Virus record (IMG/VR): IMGVR_UViG_3300036770_008729
Coordinates: 95,359 to 159,358 of that record
Direction: 5' to 3' (one strand)
DNA from: a virus
Length of the DNA stretch: 64,000 bases
Part shown: positions 1-8,405 of the stretch, piece by piece
How positions within the stretch are numbered: position 1 is the stretch's first letter
Layout of the letters: the number at the start of each line of letters is the position of its first letter
The notes under the pieces: model-generated
Told to the model about the DNA's origin: nothing
What the model saw: the letters and a program-made list of their open reading frames with translations, nothing else
The model's database searches: none
Made by a program: the position numbers and the translations under genes

Positions 1-158
1 TATGTGATGGGTGTGATAGACACGGAGTAAGATGTGCCTCAATAAAACTCCTAAAAGGAGATGTTTCAATTCTTTGCCAAGATTGTATTGAGGGAATTTT
101 AGATAGCTTAGACCCAGCTATAGTTAGAGATATTAAAATAGATAAGATATTGGAATGA
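1..158 (+). CDS. Small zinc-ribbon-like protein (3' part only)
   Basis: The reading frame is open from the window edge to a TGA at 156-158, so the start is missing. The visible part has a C-x2-C-x6-C spacing followed by C-x2-C about 24 residues later, which could bind one zinc ion. It ends in RDIKIDKILE, the C-terminal peptide motif shared by many small proteins of this window. Its stop overlaps the next start as ATGA, so it heads a tight three-gene cluster. Function unknown. Confidence 0.6.
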   Translation, partial: CDGCDRHGVRCASIKLLKGDVSILCQDCIEGILDSLDPAIVRDIKIDKILE

Positions 159-376
159 ATGTAATTTGTATAAATAAAGGAAAGATAAAAAATCTCACAG
201 AAGGTCGAAGATATCAAATAGTTAAAAAAAATAGTGGATTTCACTTTGGATCTGATATTCCTTACTCCAATATGTGGATAATTAATGATGCTGGAATTGA
301 AAAACACTATTCATCTAAAAGATTTTTAACAATCTCCGAATTCAGAAATATCAAAATAGATTCTATATTAAAATGA
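155..376 (+). CDS. Small protein with shared C-terminal motif
   Basis: A 73-residue protein not recognised as a known family. Short beta-rich stretches suggest a compact SH3-like fold, as in several neighbours; this is only an impression from sequence. The last residues, FRNIKIDSILK, match the recurring R-x2-KID-x-IL tail. It overlaps the preceding and following genes by four bases (ATGA), which suggests translational coupling in an early-type operon. Confidence 0.65.
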   Translation: MNVICINKGKIKNLTEGRRYQIVKKNSGFHFGSDIPYSNMWIINDAGIEKHYSSKRFLTISEFRNIKIDSILK

Positions 377-579
377 TAGTTATTTGTACAGATGTGGACA
401 ATGTAGGTTCTGATATGAAATTATCACTTACAATAGGGAAATCATATAAGGTCATTAGAGAAAATAATATAGGATTTTATTTAGAAGATGACCGTGGTTC
501 TATTCAATGGTATTCTAAATGGAGGTTCAGTAGGTCAGAGTGGAGAGATAATCAAATAGATAAAATATTATTTACTTAG
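373..579 (+). CDS. Small protein with shared C-terminal motif
   Basis: A 68-residue protein, probably a small beta-barrel, ending in EWRDNQIDKILFT and so carrying the shared tail. It stops with TAG at 577-579, one of several genes here using TAG as a normal terminator. Its end overlaps by a few bases the end of the convergent CCA-adding enzyme gene. Unknown function. Confidence 0.65.
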   Translation: MIVICTDVDNVGSDMKLSLTIGKSYKVIRENNIGFYLEDDRGSIQWYSKWRFSRSEWRDNQIDKILFT

Positions 580-1736
580 AATTTTTCTATCTCAATTCTT
601 TTAATCTCTTCACCGAGTTCTTTTCCTTTAAATCCTTTATCCATTAAGTCCTTAACCGATACGGTTGGTTTCCAATCAACAAATTTAATTATATTAATGT
701 CTTTGATTTTACAGACATCAATCCATTCTAATATAGTAGAATCTTTTATATGACAACCTAATTTGAGTTTATAAATATCAATTAATTGTTCTGGTTTGAA
801 TGATTGTAGTCTTAATAAAAATTCAACTTTGTTTGCTACTTCTCCTTCAATTTTGTATTCATCTATTAATTTTTTTGATAACCCTACAGGATTTTCTAAT
901 TTAAATAAATGTGATATCACTACAACAAAATCTTTACTATTTATTGTAATTGTGTTGATAGAAGCTCCTGGAAAAACTTCATCCCACATATCAAATTTTG
1001 TAAAGAAATTTAAGTAATGATTAAAATCTTTCGCCTGAGACCAAGCCTTCTTAAACTCTTCCCATATTCTTTCCGCTGATATTCTTTTAATCTTACCAGT
1101 CTCTGGATCTATATTAGATAGTTGTTTTCTCTTTTCAATTGCCCTTTCCGTATCTTTATGTAGAGGATGTCCATATCTCGATGCGAATCTAAAGGCTCTT
1201 AAAATTCTAAGTGAATCTTCATCAAATCTTTCGACTGGATCACCAACCATACGAGTTATTCCACTTTCTAAATCTTGCCTTCCACCTACCAAATCAACCA
1301 CTTCTTTTTTATCTAAATCATAAAATAAAGAGTTGTAAGTGAGGTCACGACGCTTGACATCATCTTCAATGGTAACACCTAATTTAACTTCAGGATTTCT
1401 TCCCTTAGAAATGTCTTGTCTAAAAGTAGCGATTTCCATTCCACCTGGTTGATCGTCAGTGTAGACAACTACTACACCGAAAGCTTTACCTTGTAAGTTA
1501 AAGTCATAGTTGTATGATTGTAGTATTTTAATAACCTCATCAGGAAGAGCATCGGTTGCTAAGTCAAAGTCTTTTGGTTTATCACCAGTTAGGAAATCAC
1601 GAACTGATCCACCAACTAAATATAGTTTTTTACCAGCTTTTCTAAAAATGTTATTCAAATCTTTAACTGATTTTGGAATATAATCCCACATATCCGTTTT
1701 TGACTCCAAAAACTGTTCATACTTTTTTAATTTCAT
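576..1736 (-). CDS. cca: CCA tRNA nucleotidyltransferase
   Basis: A class II tRNA nucleotidyltransferase of 386 residues, which adds or repairs the 3' CCA of tRNAs using CTP and ATP. The head domain has GGSVRD at about residues 42-47 and the catalytic DFD at 56-58. RRDLTYNSL (129-137) and EDSLRILRAFRFASR (173-187) follow, as in the family. It fits the three tRNA-type genes in the window, none of which encodes CCA. The protein begins MKLKKYEQFLES, the N-terminal tag seen on many phage proteins here, so it may be packaged in the virion (inference). AT-rich GAATATATAC lies just upstream. Confidence 0.93.
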   Translation of the reverse strand: MKLKKYEQFLESKTDMWDYIPKSVKDLNNIFRKAGKKLYLVGGSVRDFLTGDKPKDFDLATDALPDEVIKILQSYNYDFNLQGKAFGVVVVYTDDQPGGMEIATFRQDISKGRNPEVKLGVTIEDDVKRRDLTYNSLFYDLDKKEVVDLVGGRQDLESGITRMVGDPVERFDEDSLRILRAFRFASRYGHPLHKDTERAIEKRKQLSNIDPETGKIKRISAERIWEEFKKAWSQAKDFNHYLNFFTKFDMWDEVFPGASINTITINSKDFVVVISHLFKLENPVGLSKKLIDEYKIEGEVANKVEFLLRLQSFKPEQLIDIYKLKLGCHIKDSTILEWIDVCKIKDINIIKFVDWKPTVSVKDLMDKGFKGKELGEEIKRIEIEKF

Positions 1737-1990
1737 AGAGTATATATTCTCTAAATAATTTAGAGAAATTAGTTTTTCTCCTTTTTTCTTTCTTCTGGTG
1801 TTAAAAGTCCCTTTCCAAAGTTTTTTATTCTTTCTTCGTATCTGGTTTTGACTCTTTCAGAAATAGGAACTGGTGTTCCTTCATCATAGATGGTGATTCT
1901 TATACAATAGAATTCAAAGAAGGTGAAAAAACAATCAAGAAAAAATCTGAAATCGTTAAAAAGAAAAACCAGTAATAAAGATTGATACTA
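1737..1990. other. Possible remnants of coding sequence
   Basis: No complete gene is seen between the CCA enzyme and the NusG terminator. On the minus strand, in frame with and upstream of the CCA enzyme start, an open stretch reads protein-like (YDEGTPVPISERVKTRYEER, then further charged residues) but lacks an ATG. On the plus strand the part near 1886-1974 reads IEFKEGEKTIKKKSEIVKKK before a TAA, also without a start. They meet near 1893, as if two gene ends had been joined by deletion. Confidence 0.3.
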
Positions 1991-1991
1991 T

Positions 1992-2025
1992 AAAAAAATT
2001 TGGGTATTCGTATCCACGAATACCC
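1992..2025 (-). terminator. Rho-independent terminator of nusG-like gene
   Basis: A perfect 10-bp stem, 2002-2011 pairing with 2016-2025, closes a four-base loop. Read on the minus strand it is followed by a run of seven T's. It lies about 30 bases after the stop of the minus-strand NusG gene. Confidence 0.85.
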
Positions 2026-2055
2026 AAAAAATTATTAAGGTTTACTACTAAATAA

Positions 2056-2607
2056 TTATGATTTTTTATCGATTTGCATTACACTCAATTCAATTGGTGT
2101 TTTTCTACCAAAGATTAATACAGAAACTTTTACTTTTTGATCTTTAATTTCATCAATAGTTCCAATGAACCCATTAAACGGACCATCCATAACTTTGATT
2201 TCTTCACCAATTACATAAGTAGTTTCTGGTTGTTTTGTCTGAGATTCTTCATGAAGACCTAACATTTTATTTACCTCATCTCTAGAAAGAGGTTGGATGG
2301 TTCCACTTCTATCAGTTAAGAATCCGGTAGCACCACTCATTCCTTTAAGATGGTATTTTAATTCACCAATGGCGTTTGTTTCAACGAAAACATAACCGGG
2401 GAACATTACTTTTTCCCTAGTTACTTTTTTTCCGTTTTTCATAAAAAAACTTTTTTCCATTGGAACGATTACCTGACCGATTTTACCTTGAAGGTCTCCT
2501 TTTTCAGCTTCTTTGATAAGTCTATCGCCAACTGATTTTTCTCTCATTGCTTGCGCTCTTACTACATACCATTTCATGTTAGTAGTTGTTTCTGTAATTG
2601 TACTCAT
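2056..2607 (-). CDS. nusG: NusG-like transcription elongation factor
   Basis: A 183-residue NusG/RfaH-family protein. NusG binds the clamp of RNA polymerase and influences pausing, termination or antitermination. The NGN domain starts at about residue 11 (MKWYVVRAQAMREKSV) and has the typical MFPGYVFVE at 68-76. The KOW domain has VMDGPFNGFIGTI at about 139-151. Length and order match bacterial NusG. Phage copies probably redirect host polymerase or favour long phage operons (inference). It lies last in the minus-strand cluster with RNase H and ends at a strong terminator. Confidence 0.92.
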   Translation of the reverse strand: MSTITETTTNMKWYVVRAQAMREKSVGDRLIKEAEKGDLQGKIGQVIVPMEKSFFMKNGKKVTREKVMFPGYVFVETNAIGELKYHLKGMSGATGFLTDRSGTIQPLSRDEVNKMLGLHEESQTKQPETTYVIGEEIKVMDGPFNGFIGTIDEIKDQKVKVSVLIFGRKTPIELSVMQIDKKS

Positions 2608-2609
2608 AT

Positions 2610-3017
2610 TTATTTTTGTTCTTGTATTTTTTTAATGTAAGTTAATTCTTCTTTAATAAAATCGAAATGTTTATCAATAAGAAAGTTTAAATCTAAATCT
2701 TTAATTTCTAATCTCTTTAAGAGTAATTTAAATTCTTTATCAGAGACTTTTGGTTTTTCACCAGTTTCACCTTTTGACCAGAACCAACTTGGATAAGGTT
2801 TATCTAACATGAAATTATACCAAAGATTTAAGGATGTTACTTTATCTATTGTTTTAAGATTCAAAAGTTGTGCTTTATCAGGATATTTTTTTGAGAAATT
2901 CCTATTAATAATAAAAAACCATTTTTCTTTTTGCTCATCTGTTACATATTGCCAGTCTGTTTTGTTTCTAAACATAGCATTTGTTATAGCAAGTAAATTA
3001 TCTTCTATTTGTCTCAT
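2610..3017 (-). CDS. Possible clamp-loader small subunit (gp62-like)
   Basis: The ATG at 3017 gives 135 residues; the longer frame would need a TTG start at 3083. The middle reads FFIINRNFSKKYPD, then a helical stretch, then YNFMLDKPYPSWFW. This resembles the small clamp-loader subunits (gp62) of T4-like cyanophages, where an F-x-x-NR-x-x-S element is followed by a W-rich element. In T4 gp62 works with gp44 to load the sliding clamp. The location next to an RNase H gene supports a replication role. The match is by eye over short elements, so the call is tentative. Confidence 0.4.
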   Translation of the reverse strand: MRQIEDNLLAITNAMFRNKTDWQYVTDEQKEKWFFIINRNFSKKYPDKAQLLNLKTIDKVTSLNLWYNFMLDKPYPSWFWSKGETGEKPKVSDKEFKLLLKRLEIKDLDLNFLIDKHFDFIKEELTYIKKIQEQK

Positions 3018-3345
3018 ACAGTTTTTGTATCTGATTATCTCTAAATTGTTGTAAATCGTAAACTTTTGCAAAATCTTCACCAAATATACTAACTAAATCT
3101 GAATAACTTTCTAAATTCTTTGACTCATTCATAAGTATCTTACATATTCTACTCAATGATTCACCCAATCCATCATAGTCAGGTTTTCTGTATTCCCACC
3201 ATTCACAATATTTACTAAGTATCTCTGTTAAATTATCATCTGTATATTCATTCCATAATCTAAATAAATCCATAGTAGGTTTCCACTTTATTAAAATCCA
3301 GTTGACATCAAAAATAAGATGACTACTTAATTCAACGTCTGTCAT
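2998..3345 (-). CDS. Small protein with shared C-terminal motif
   Basis: A 115-residue acidic, tryptophan-rich protein between the RNase H gene (4-base overlap at its start) and the gp62-like gene (about 20-base overlap at its end). It ends in QFRDNQIQKLYETNRR, a close variant of the recurring tail. It is not recognised. Its place in the replication cluster suggests an accessory role, which is inference only. Confidence 0.65.
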   Translation of the reverse strand: MTDVELSSHLIFDVNWILIKWKPTMDLFRLWNEYTDDNLTEILSKYCEWWEYRKPDYDGLGESLSRICKILMNESKNLESYSDLVSIFGEDFAKVYDLQQFRDNQIQKLYETNRR

Positions 3346-4322
3346 TGTGTTTGCTTTTGAGAATACTTTTCTTCCATTTTACTTAGTATTTCAAATGGTA
3401 AATTACCTAATCTCAAATCAATCAACTTCATATTACCTTTAATATTCTCAACAATAGTATCTATTTGAGTTTTACTTAATTTCTTTTTCTCACAAATTAA
3501 ATCGGCTATATTTTCATATAAATCTGGATCTTGTAAATTTACTTCTCCGAACTCGGAGATATATTGATCGTAAATACTTTTAGCACCTTTTGCACCAATG
3601 CCTCTTTTTTTACCACCTTTTGTTTGAGACCAAACAGAACCTATATTATCACTTACATCACCTGATATAATCTTAACAATAAGTGATTCAACAGGATTTA
3701 TTTCATCAATTTCATATTTACTTATGAATCTGTTTAATAATCCTAAAAAGTCAGAATTATCATTTAGATTGAAAATATCATCATTTGGTAATTTAGATAT
3801 TTTATTTAAAAATATTTGATAATTTTTAGGTAAGAAAAGTTTTTCTCTATTCCACATTTCATTACTCATAATGTTAATAAAGAGTGGTTCAATTCCATAA
3901 CCTACTACTTGTTTTATATCGTGATCGTTAGATACGATAATACAAGATCTACCATCGGTATTTGATCTATTAACTAAAAAAGAAATCCAGTCATCACCTT
4001 CAACGTGAGGTGCCTCTAAAACTTTAACAGTGCCTTTAAGAGATTCTTTGAATTCACCATATGTGTTATAAACAAAAGTCCAATCAATATCTGAATCTTT
4101 TTTTCTGGTTGCTTTATAGTTCTGAGTAAGTTGTTTTCTCCAAGATTTTTCCTTTGAGTCTGATACAAGATAAACATTTGCAAAAGGATACCATTTCCTA
4201 TAGTTAGAAATAGAATTTTCTAAAGATTTGTAAAGAGATCCAAATAGTAAATTGTTTTTATGTAGAGTGAATGTATTTTTAGATAATAAAAAATTACCAT
4301 CTATGATTAAATCTACTAGCAT
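3342..4322 (-). CDS. rnh: T4 RNase H-like 5'-3' exonuclease
   Basis: A 326-residue FEN-1/T4 RNase H family nuclease, expected to remove RNA primers from lagging-strand fragments. The N-terminus has the metal-binding LIIDGN (Asp8). Next come the basic WRKQLTQNYKATRK stretch, APHVEGDDWISFLV, CIIVSNDHDIKQVV and SGDVSDNIGSVW, in the same order as in T4 Rnh. The length is close to T4's 305 residues. It overlaps the following minus-strand gene by four bases. AT-rich upstream sequence (4327-4350) may contain the promoter. Confidence 0.88.
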   Translation of the reverse strand: MLVDLIIDGNFLLSKNTFTLHKNNLLFGSLYKSLENSISNYRKWYPFANVYLVSDSKEKSWRKQLTQNYKATRKKDSDIDWTFVYNTYGEFKESLKGTVKVLEAPHVEGDDWISFLVNRSNTDGRSCIIVSNDHDIKQVVGYGIEPLFINIMSNEMWNREKLFLPKNYQIFLNKISKLPNDDIFNLNDNSDFLGLLNRFISKYEIDEINPVESLIVKIISGDVSDNIGSVWSQTKGGKKRGIGAKGAKSIYDQYISEFGEVNLQDPDLYENIADLICEKKKLSKTQIDTIVENIKGNMKLIDLRLGNLPFEILSKMEEKYSQKQTQ

Positions 4323-4333
4323 TATACTTATTT

Positions 4334-4348
4334 ATTTTAATATATATA
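4334..4348 (+). promoter_or_regulatory. Candidate late-type promoter motif
   Basis: The sequence TTTTAATATATATAG matches the TTAATATATA motif found just upstream of many genes here. It lies 17 bases before the start of the broken homing endonuclease. The element is nearly palindromic, so it could also serve the minus-strand RNase H gene. Confidence 0.4.
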
Positions 4349-4364
4349 GAAAAAAATATTAGAT

Positions 4365-5267
4365 ATGTTGTTAACTAATTATATTAATGTCTTAATGAAT
4401 AGAGGTAATATAGGATATTATAATAGGGTTATGTCCAATAAATATAAAATAGGTGATTCTGTTGATATACCCATTGAATTATTATCAAAGAGTTCATACC
4501 TTAAAGTTAAGGTATCATGTGATATTTGTAAAGATGAGTCATATACAACATATAGAAATTATAATGATTGTTTAGGATACGGATTTTATTCTTGTCAGAA
4601 ATGTAAACATATTAAAAGAAAGCTAACAAATAACGATAAGTATGGCAAAGAAAACTATCAAAACGTTGATAAAATAAAAAAAACAATGATTAGTAAGTAT
4701 GGTTTTTACAACAACAATAGAGAAAAATCTAAAAAAACCTGTATACATAAGTATGGTGTGGATAATGTGTCAAAAGTAGAATTAGTTAAGTTAGCAAAGA
4801 TTGATACAAATATCAAAAATTAGGGAGTTGATAATGTTTTTCAGTCAGAAGATATAAAACTTAAATCAAAAAAAACTATGGTTAGTAAATTTGGGGTTGA
4901 ACATCCTAATCAAAATATCAACTTATTTAAAAAATCACAAATATCCGGATACAAAATGTGTATTTATAATGGGTTATACTATAGAGGTAAAAATGAGTTA
5001 AATTTTATAAAGTACTGTGAAGATAAATCATTGGTTATTAAAAATGGACCATCTATAAGATTTACTATGGAAGGTAAATCTAAAGTTTATCATTCTGATT
5101 TTTTTATTGAGTCGGCTAATTTGATATGTGAGATAAAGTCTAAATATACATATGAGTATAATGAAAAAATTAATATAATTAAAAGAGATGAGTGTATTAA
5201 GCAAGGATATGCATTTATATTCATAATAGATATGGATTATTCCGAATTTGACAAAATTACCCAATAA
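4365..5267 (+). pseudogene. Homing endonuclease-like gene broken by in-frame TAG
   Basis: One continuous frame of 300 codons is interrupted only by TAG at 4821-4823. The N-terminal part has a zinc-ribbon pattern (CDIC ... CQKC) and repeats of the form T-x3-[KN]-[YF]-G-[VF], like the endonuclease at 41520-43169. The TAG sits exactly at the Tyr/Phe of one repeat, so a single base change from a Tyr codon explains it. After the TAG the C-terminal part has HSDFFIE and ICEIKSK, suggesting a PD-(D/E)xK-type nuclease. It lies on the plus strand between two minus-strand genes, as expected for a free-standing homing gene. It is either inactive or read through by the CUA tRNA-like gene at 37616. Confidence 0.75.
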
Positions 5268-5652
5268 GTTTCTTTATATTTTGATCTCTGTTCAATTTTA
5301 ATTCTTTAGAAGAAGTATCAACAATTAGATCTAAATTTTTACACAAAATCTTATTTTTAGTTTGTTGAAGTATCTCGCTATATTTTATAGCAAAATCAAC
5401 GTCATTTACTCTGAATTCTTCAAACTCATCTTTAGTAAGTAATACAAGTCCGGTTTGTGGACAAACTGCAAAGTGTAAATTATAATTTGTAATAAGATTT
5501 GGTCTATTTGAAGAATTACCGGTATCTATATCAAGTGCGTAATAAGTGTGTTTTTTTGGCTCTGACCAAATGTCAATTACAATTGAATTGATTTTATTTT
5601 CAATAATACTATCTATGAAATTAGATAGTTTGACTTTCATTTGCTCTGTCAT
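5257..5652 (-). CDS. Conserved-looking unknown protein
   Basis: A 131-residue protein not recognised. It ends in LNRDQNIKKLIG, a loose form of the shared C-terminal peptide. Its 3' end overlaps the convergent homing-endonuclease remnant by 11 bases. Its start overlaps the preceding minus-strand gene by about 30 bases, implying coupled translation. Confidence 0.6.
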   Translation of the reverse strand: MTEQMKVKLSNFIDSIIENKINSIVIDIWSEPKKHTYYALDIDTGNSSNRPNLITNYNLHFAVCPQTGLVLLTKDEFEEFRVNDVDFAIKYSEILQQTKNKILCKNLDLIVDTSSKELKLNRDQNIKKLIG

Positions 5653-5941
5653 CTAAAACAGAATTAATTTTTTTATCTCTTTCTAAGATTCTGAATTTCT
5701 TTTGAAGAATTGATTCAATTTTTTCAGTAAAAACAAATCCATTTTTAATTAACTCTTCATAAAAAGGCTTTCCTAAAACATTTATTAATGCTAAATTTTG
5801 TGCTAAAAAAGGATCTCTACCTGAATCAATTTCTACTTCTTCGCCAAAGATATTATATTTTGTTACGTTGTAATTGTAATTTGGAGTTATTTGGGCTGTT
5901 GTATTCCAAGTTCTTGTTAGGTTTGAAATAATCTTTGACAT
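5621..5941 (-). CDS. Unknown protein with tail-like motif
   Basis: The ATG at 5941 gives 106 residues (the longer frame would use TTG at 5956). It contains LERDKKINSVL near the end, resembling the shared tail but followed by nine more residues. It lies between the large tagged protein (5971-7512) and the 131-residue gene in one minus-strand operon. Function unknown. Confidence 0.6.
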   Translation of the reverse strand: MSKIISNLTRTWNTTAQITPNYNYNVTKYNIFGEEVEIDSGRDPFLAQNLALINVLGKPFYEELIKNGFVFTEKIESILQKKFRILERDKKINSVLDDRANESQTI

Positions 5942-5970
5942 ACTTTTATAATCCAAAAGTTTGACTTTGT

Positions 5971-7512
5971 TTAAATAATCCTTAAGTATCTCGGAGTTTT
6001 GAACTTATCGGTTTCGATTGATAGAGCGTATCTCATTATTTTTGTAATCAAAGAATTAGATTCTTTGTGACTTACATTATGTAGTTGTAATATAGCAAGA
6101 ATAATTTGCATAGACTGAATTCTTGATATAAGTCTATTTTCACTTTTTGAAATATCAGTTCCTCTTTTTATAGGCTCAACTATTACTAATTGTCCACCTA
6201 TCGAATCTCTATATTTTTTACACTGTGTAATAAGTTCCATAGTATAACTTTTTAACTGGTCAATGCTAAGTTGTTTTAATTCATTATATGATTGAAGATT
6301 TTGAATTTTATAACCAGAGCTAATTTTCTGATCAATGAATCTTTTAATTGCATTAAAAGAGATTTTACCATGTCTTGATGTTGAACCTTCTACTTCACCG
6401 TCTACATTGACATTATTTCCTGTATTAGAAGAATCAAAATTAATTTTTCTATCTTTTATATCCACATCTTTGTTATTTCTATGTTTCCAAATAGAAGTTG
6501 TAGATATTTTCGAACCAATACCTTTTAGGTCAGATCCAACATGAAATGATTTAATGAAGAAATCTGGTGGATTTTTATCAACCATTGAATTGGTTAATAC
6601 TCCAAAACGTGATCCAATTTTTTTAAGAGATACTCCGATTAATAATTTTTCATCAAATAAACTATTCATTTCGTCTTTTAACTTATGGATGTCTGTACAC
6701 TCATCAATTCGATTATTTACTTGTTCTACATTATTTCTTGATACTAAATACATATCCGCTGGACAAAACTTAGATATGTTTATATCAGACCAACCACCAT
6801 CTTTTGCAAATTTTTTATATTTCTTTTCTATATGAACATAAGGGGAACTATTTCCTACAAATGAGGCGTGATAAATCTCATATAAGTCATTAGTATTAAC
6901 ATATTCTTCTTTCCAGATTCTATTTGGAATCTTACAAAAAGTATTAACCCAATCTTCATCCTGTAAAAAGTCATCTAGTAATTGTTCATTTACTTCAACT
7001 TTTTCTGGTGTGAAAACCAACTTTTGCATTTGAATATACTTATAGAAGAATTCCCTCATATTTCTTGAAGTCAATAATTTATCAGGTAATGCTTGTTTTA
7101 TACCAAAAAATAAACACTGAACTGATTCAAAGTTTCTAACCATTACACCAGCACCCGATGATCCAAACTCTTTAGTCTTTTTGAATTGATTGATTTTGAA
7201 CTCTTTACCATCTTTACTCATGAACACAGGAATATATCTACTACCTGGTTTGAAATAAGACTTAGCCTTATCTATATCGTATTCATCATCTGTAGTAATT
7301 TTATCAATAGCAATCTCTGGTTCAACCCATTGTGAGTCGGACTTCATTTTATCAACCTTAATTTTCTGATTGCTAGTTGTGGTAAGTTCTTCTTTGTTTT
7401 TAATTTTGGTTATAAGAACATCTCCTCTTTTTTGACCATTTATCAATTTACCAAGTTCTGTTAAATCAAGTTCTGTTTCTTCTAGGAATTTTTTGAATCT
7501 CAACAATTTCAT
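5971..7512 (-). CDS. Large N-terminally tagged protein, possible virion protein
   Basis: A 513-residue protein that starts MKLLRFKKFLEE, matching the N-terminal tag family, with possible cleavage at the Leu-Glu-Glu. It is otherwise not assigned. Features include KFCPADMYLV (about 244-253) and LIGVSLKKIGSRFGVL (about 291-306). Such elements occur in uncharacterised, possibly nuclease-like T4-like phage proteins; this is an impression, not a domain call. ATTAATATATAC on the minus strand just upstream fits the candidate late promoter. Packaging in the head is inferred from the tag and promoter only. Confidence 0.7.
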   Translation of the reverse strand: MKLLRFKKFLEETELDLTELGKLINGQKRGDVLITKIKNKEELTTTSNQKIKVDKMKSDSQWVEPEIAIDKITTDDEYDIDKAKSYFKPGSRYIPVFMSKDGKEFKINQFKKTKEFGSSGAGVMVRNFESVQCLFFGIKQALPDKLLTSRNMREFFYKYIQMQKLVFTPEKVEVNEQLLDDFLQDEDWVNTFCKIPNRIWKEEYVNTNDLYEIYHASFVGNSSPYVHIEKKYKKFAKDGGWSDINISKFCPADMYLVSRNNVEQVNNRIDECTDIHKLKDEMNSLFDEKLLIGVSLKKIGSRFGVLTNSMVDKNPPDFFIKSFHVGSDLKGIGSKISTTSIWKHRNNKDVDIKDRKINFDSSNTGNNVNVDGEVEGSTSRHGKISFNAIKRFIDQKISSGYKIQNLQSYNELKQLSIDQLKSYTMELITQCKKYRDSIGGQLVIVEPIKRGTDISKSENRLISRIQSMQIILAILQLHNVSHKESNSLITKIMRYALSIETDKFKTPRYLRII

Positions 7513-7515
7513 ATA

Positions 7516-7527
7516 AGTATATATTAA
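7516..7527 (-). promoter_or_regulatory. Candidate late-type promoter
   Basis: Read on the minus strand this is ATTAATATATAC, ending a few bases before the start codon of the large tagged protein at 7512. It matches the motif upstream of other tagged genes. Confidence 0.5.
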
Positions 7528-7542
7528 TATACTTTTTTGAAA

Positions 7543-8067
7543 TTACAAAATCTTTGAAATTTGTATATCTCGATAAAGACTATTAAAAGATTCTCTTATC
7601 TCTTCATCATATGGATAGAATGATATATTTGCGTAGTAATCATAGTATTCTTGATTGACCAACTTTTTATACTTATCATAAACTCCTTTCACTAAGTCAA
7701 AGCAATTTTCTTTCTCAGTCCATTTAACCATATTTCGAATTAAGTCAAAATCAATATCTTTAAATCCATAGAAGAAATGTTTATTTGCCCAGTTATGAAT
7801 ATAATTTTCTACGACTTTTTTATTAAAGTTATCAATGGATTTAGGACTTGCCATAAGTGGTGTTGTAAAGTAAAACTCAACATCCATTTTCATAATCTTC
7901 TTCGTTAATTTTAAGACAGCCTTATGACATTTACCATCTAACATAACATAATATATACCATCAATAATTGTGCATACTGGAATAAGATTGATTTTCTTAA
8001 AGAAAAGAAAATCACCTCTTATAATCCAATTAGAAGAATTATCTGGTATGATGTTATTTAACTCCAT
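7543..8067 (-). CDS. Unknown protein with shared C-terminal motif
   Basis: A 174-residue protein, not recognised, ending in LYRDIQISKIL and so belonging to the C-terminal-motif set. The C-terminal half is rich in Tyr, Phe and Lys. It overlaps the upstream basic-protein gene by 14 bases on the minus strand, so the two are probably co-translated. Confidence 0.65.
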   Translation of the reverse strand: MELNNIIPDNSSNWIIRGDFLFFKKINLIPVCTIIDGIYYVMLDGKCHKAVLKLTKKIMKMDVEFYFTTPLMASPKSIDNFNKKVVENYIHNWANKHFFYGFKDIDFDLIRNMVKWTEKENCFDLVKGVYDKYKKLVNQEYYDYYANISFYPYDEEIRESFNSLYRDIQISKIL

Positions 8068-8377
8068 TATCTCTTAGAATTTTGAAAAACTCTTTATTTC
8101 TATATTCTCTAGTGTCTAACTTTTTATTATCTCTATAATAACTTTTTGATTTATTAGGTGAGAACTTAACTTTTCTCTTAGTACCATACTTATCAGTTCT
8201 GATACTTTTATATTTCATATAATTTGAATCACCGATATAATCAGATGGCAATGGATTAGAGATCCTATTACCATTTATATCGGTATAACTACGCCAATAT
8301 CTCTGATTAAAAGCGTGTACCTTAAGCCTGCGCTTAAAATGTTTTTCTTCTAAATATCTTCTTTTGGCACGATCCAT
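8054..8377 (-). CDS. Small basic protein
   Basis: The ATG at 8377 gives 107 residues. The alternative TTG at 8389 lies inside the -7 promoter box and cannot be translated from that promoter. The protein is strongly basic (many Arg, Lys and Tyr, e.g. AKRRYLEEKHFKRRLK near its start) and could bind nucleic acid. No family recognised. It sits directly downstream of the topoisomerase large-subunit gene. Confidence 0.6.
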   Translation of the reverse strand: MDRAKRRYLEEKHFKRRLKVHAFNQRYWRSYTDINGNRISNPLPSDYIGDSNYMKYKSIRTDKYGTKRKVKFSPNKSKSYYRDNKKLDTREYRNKEFFKILRDNGVK

Positions 8378-8386
8378 AATAATGGA

Positions 8387-8394
8387 CAAATATA
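8387..8394 (-). promoter_or_regulatory. Early-type promoter -7 box
   Basis: The minus strand reads TATATTTG, matching the Bacteroidota TANNTTTG box, nine bases before the ATG at 8377. This predicts a leaderless or nearly leaderless transcript. Confidence 0.6.
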
Positions 8395-8405
8395 AGGATA
8401 AAATC

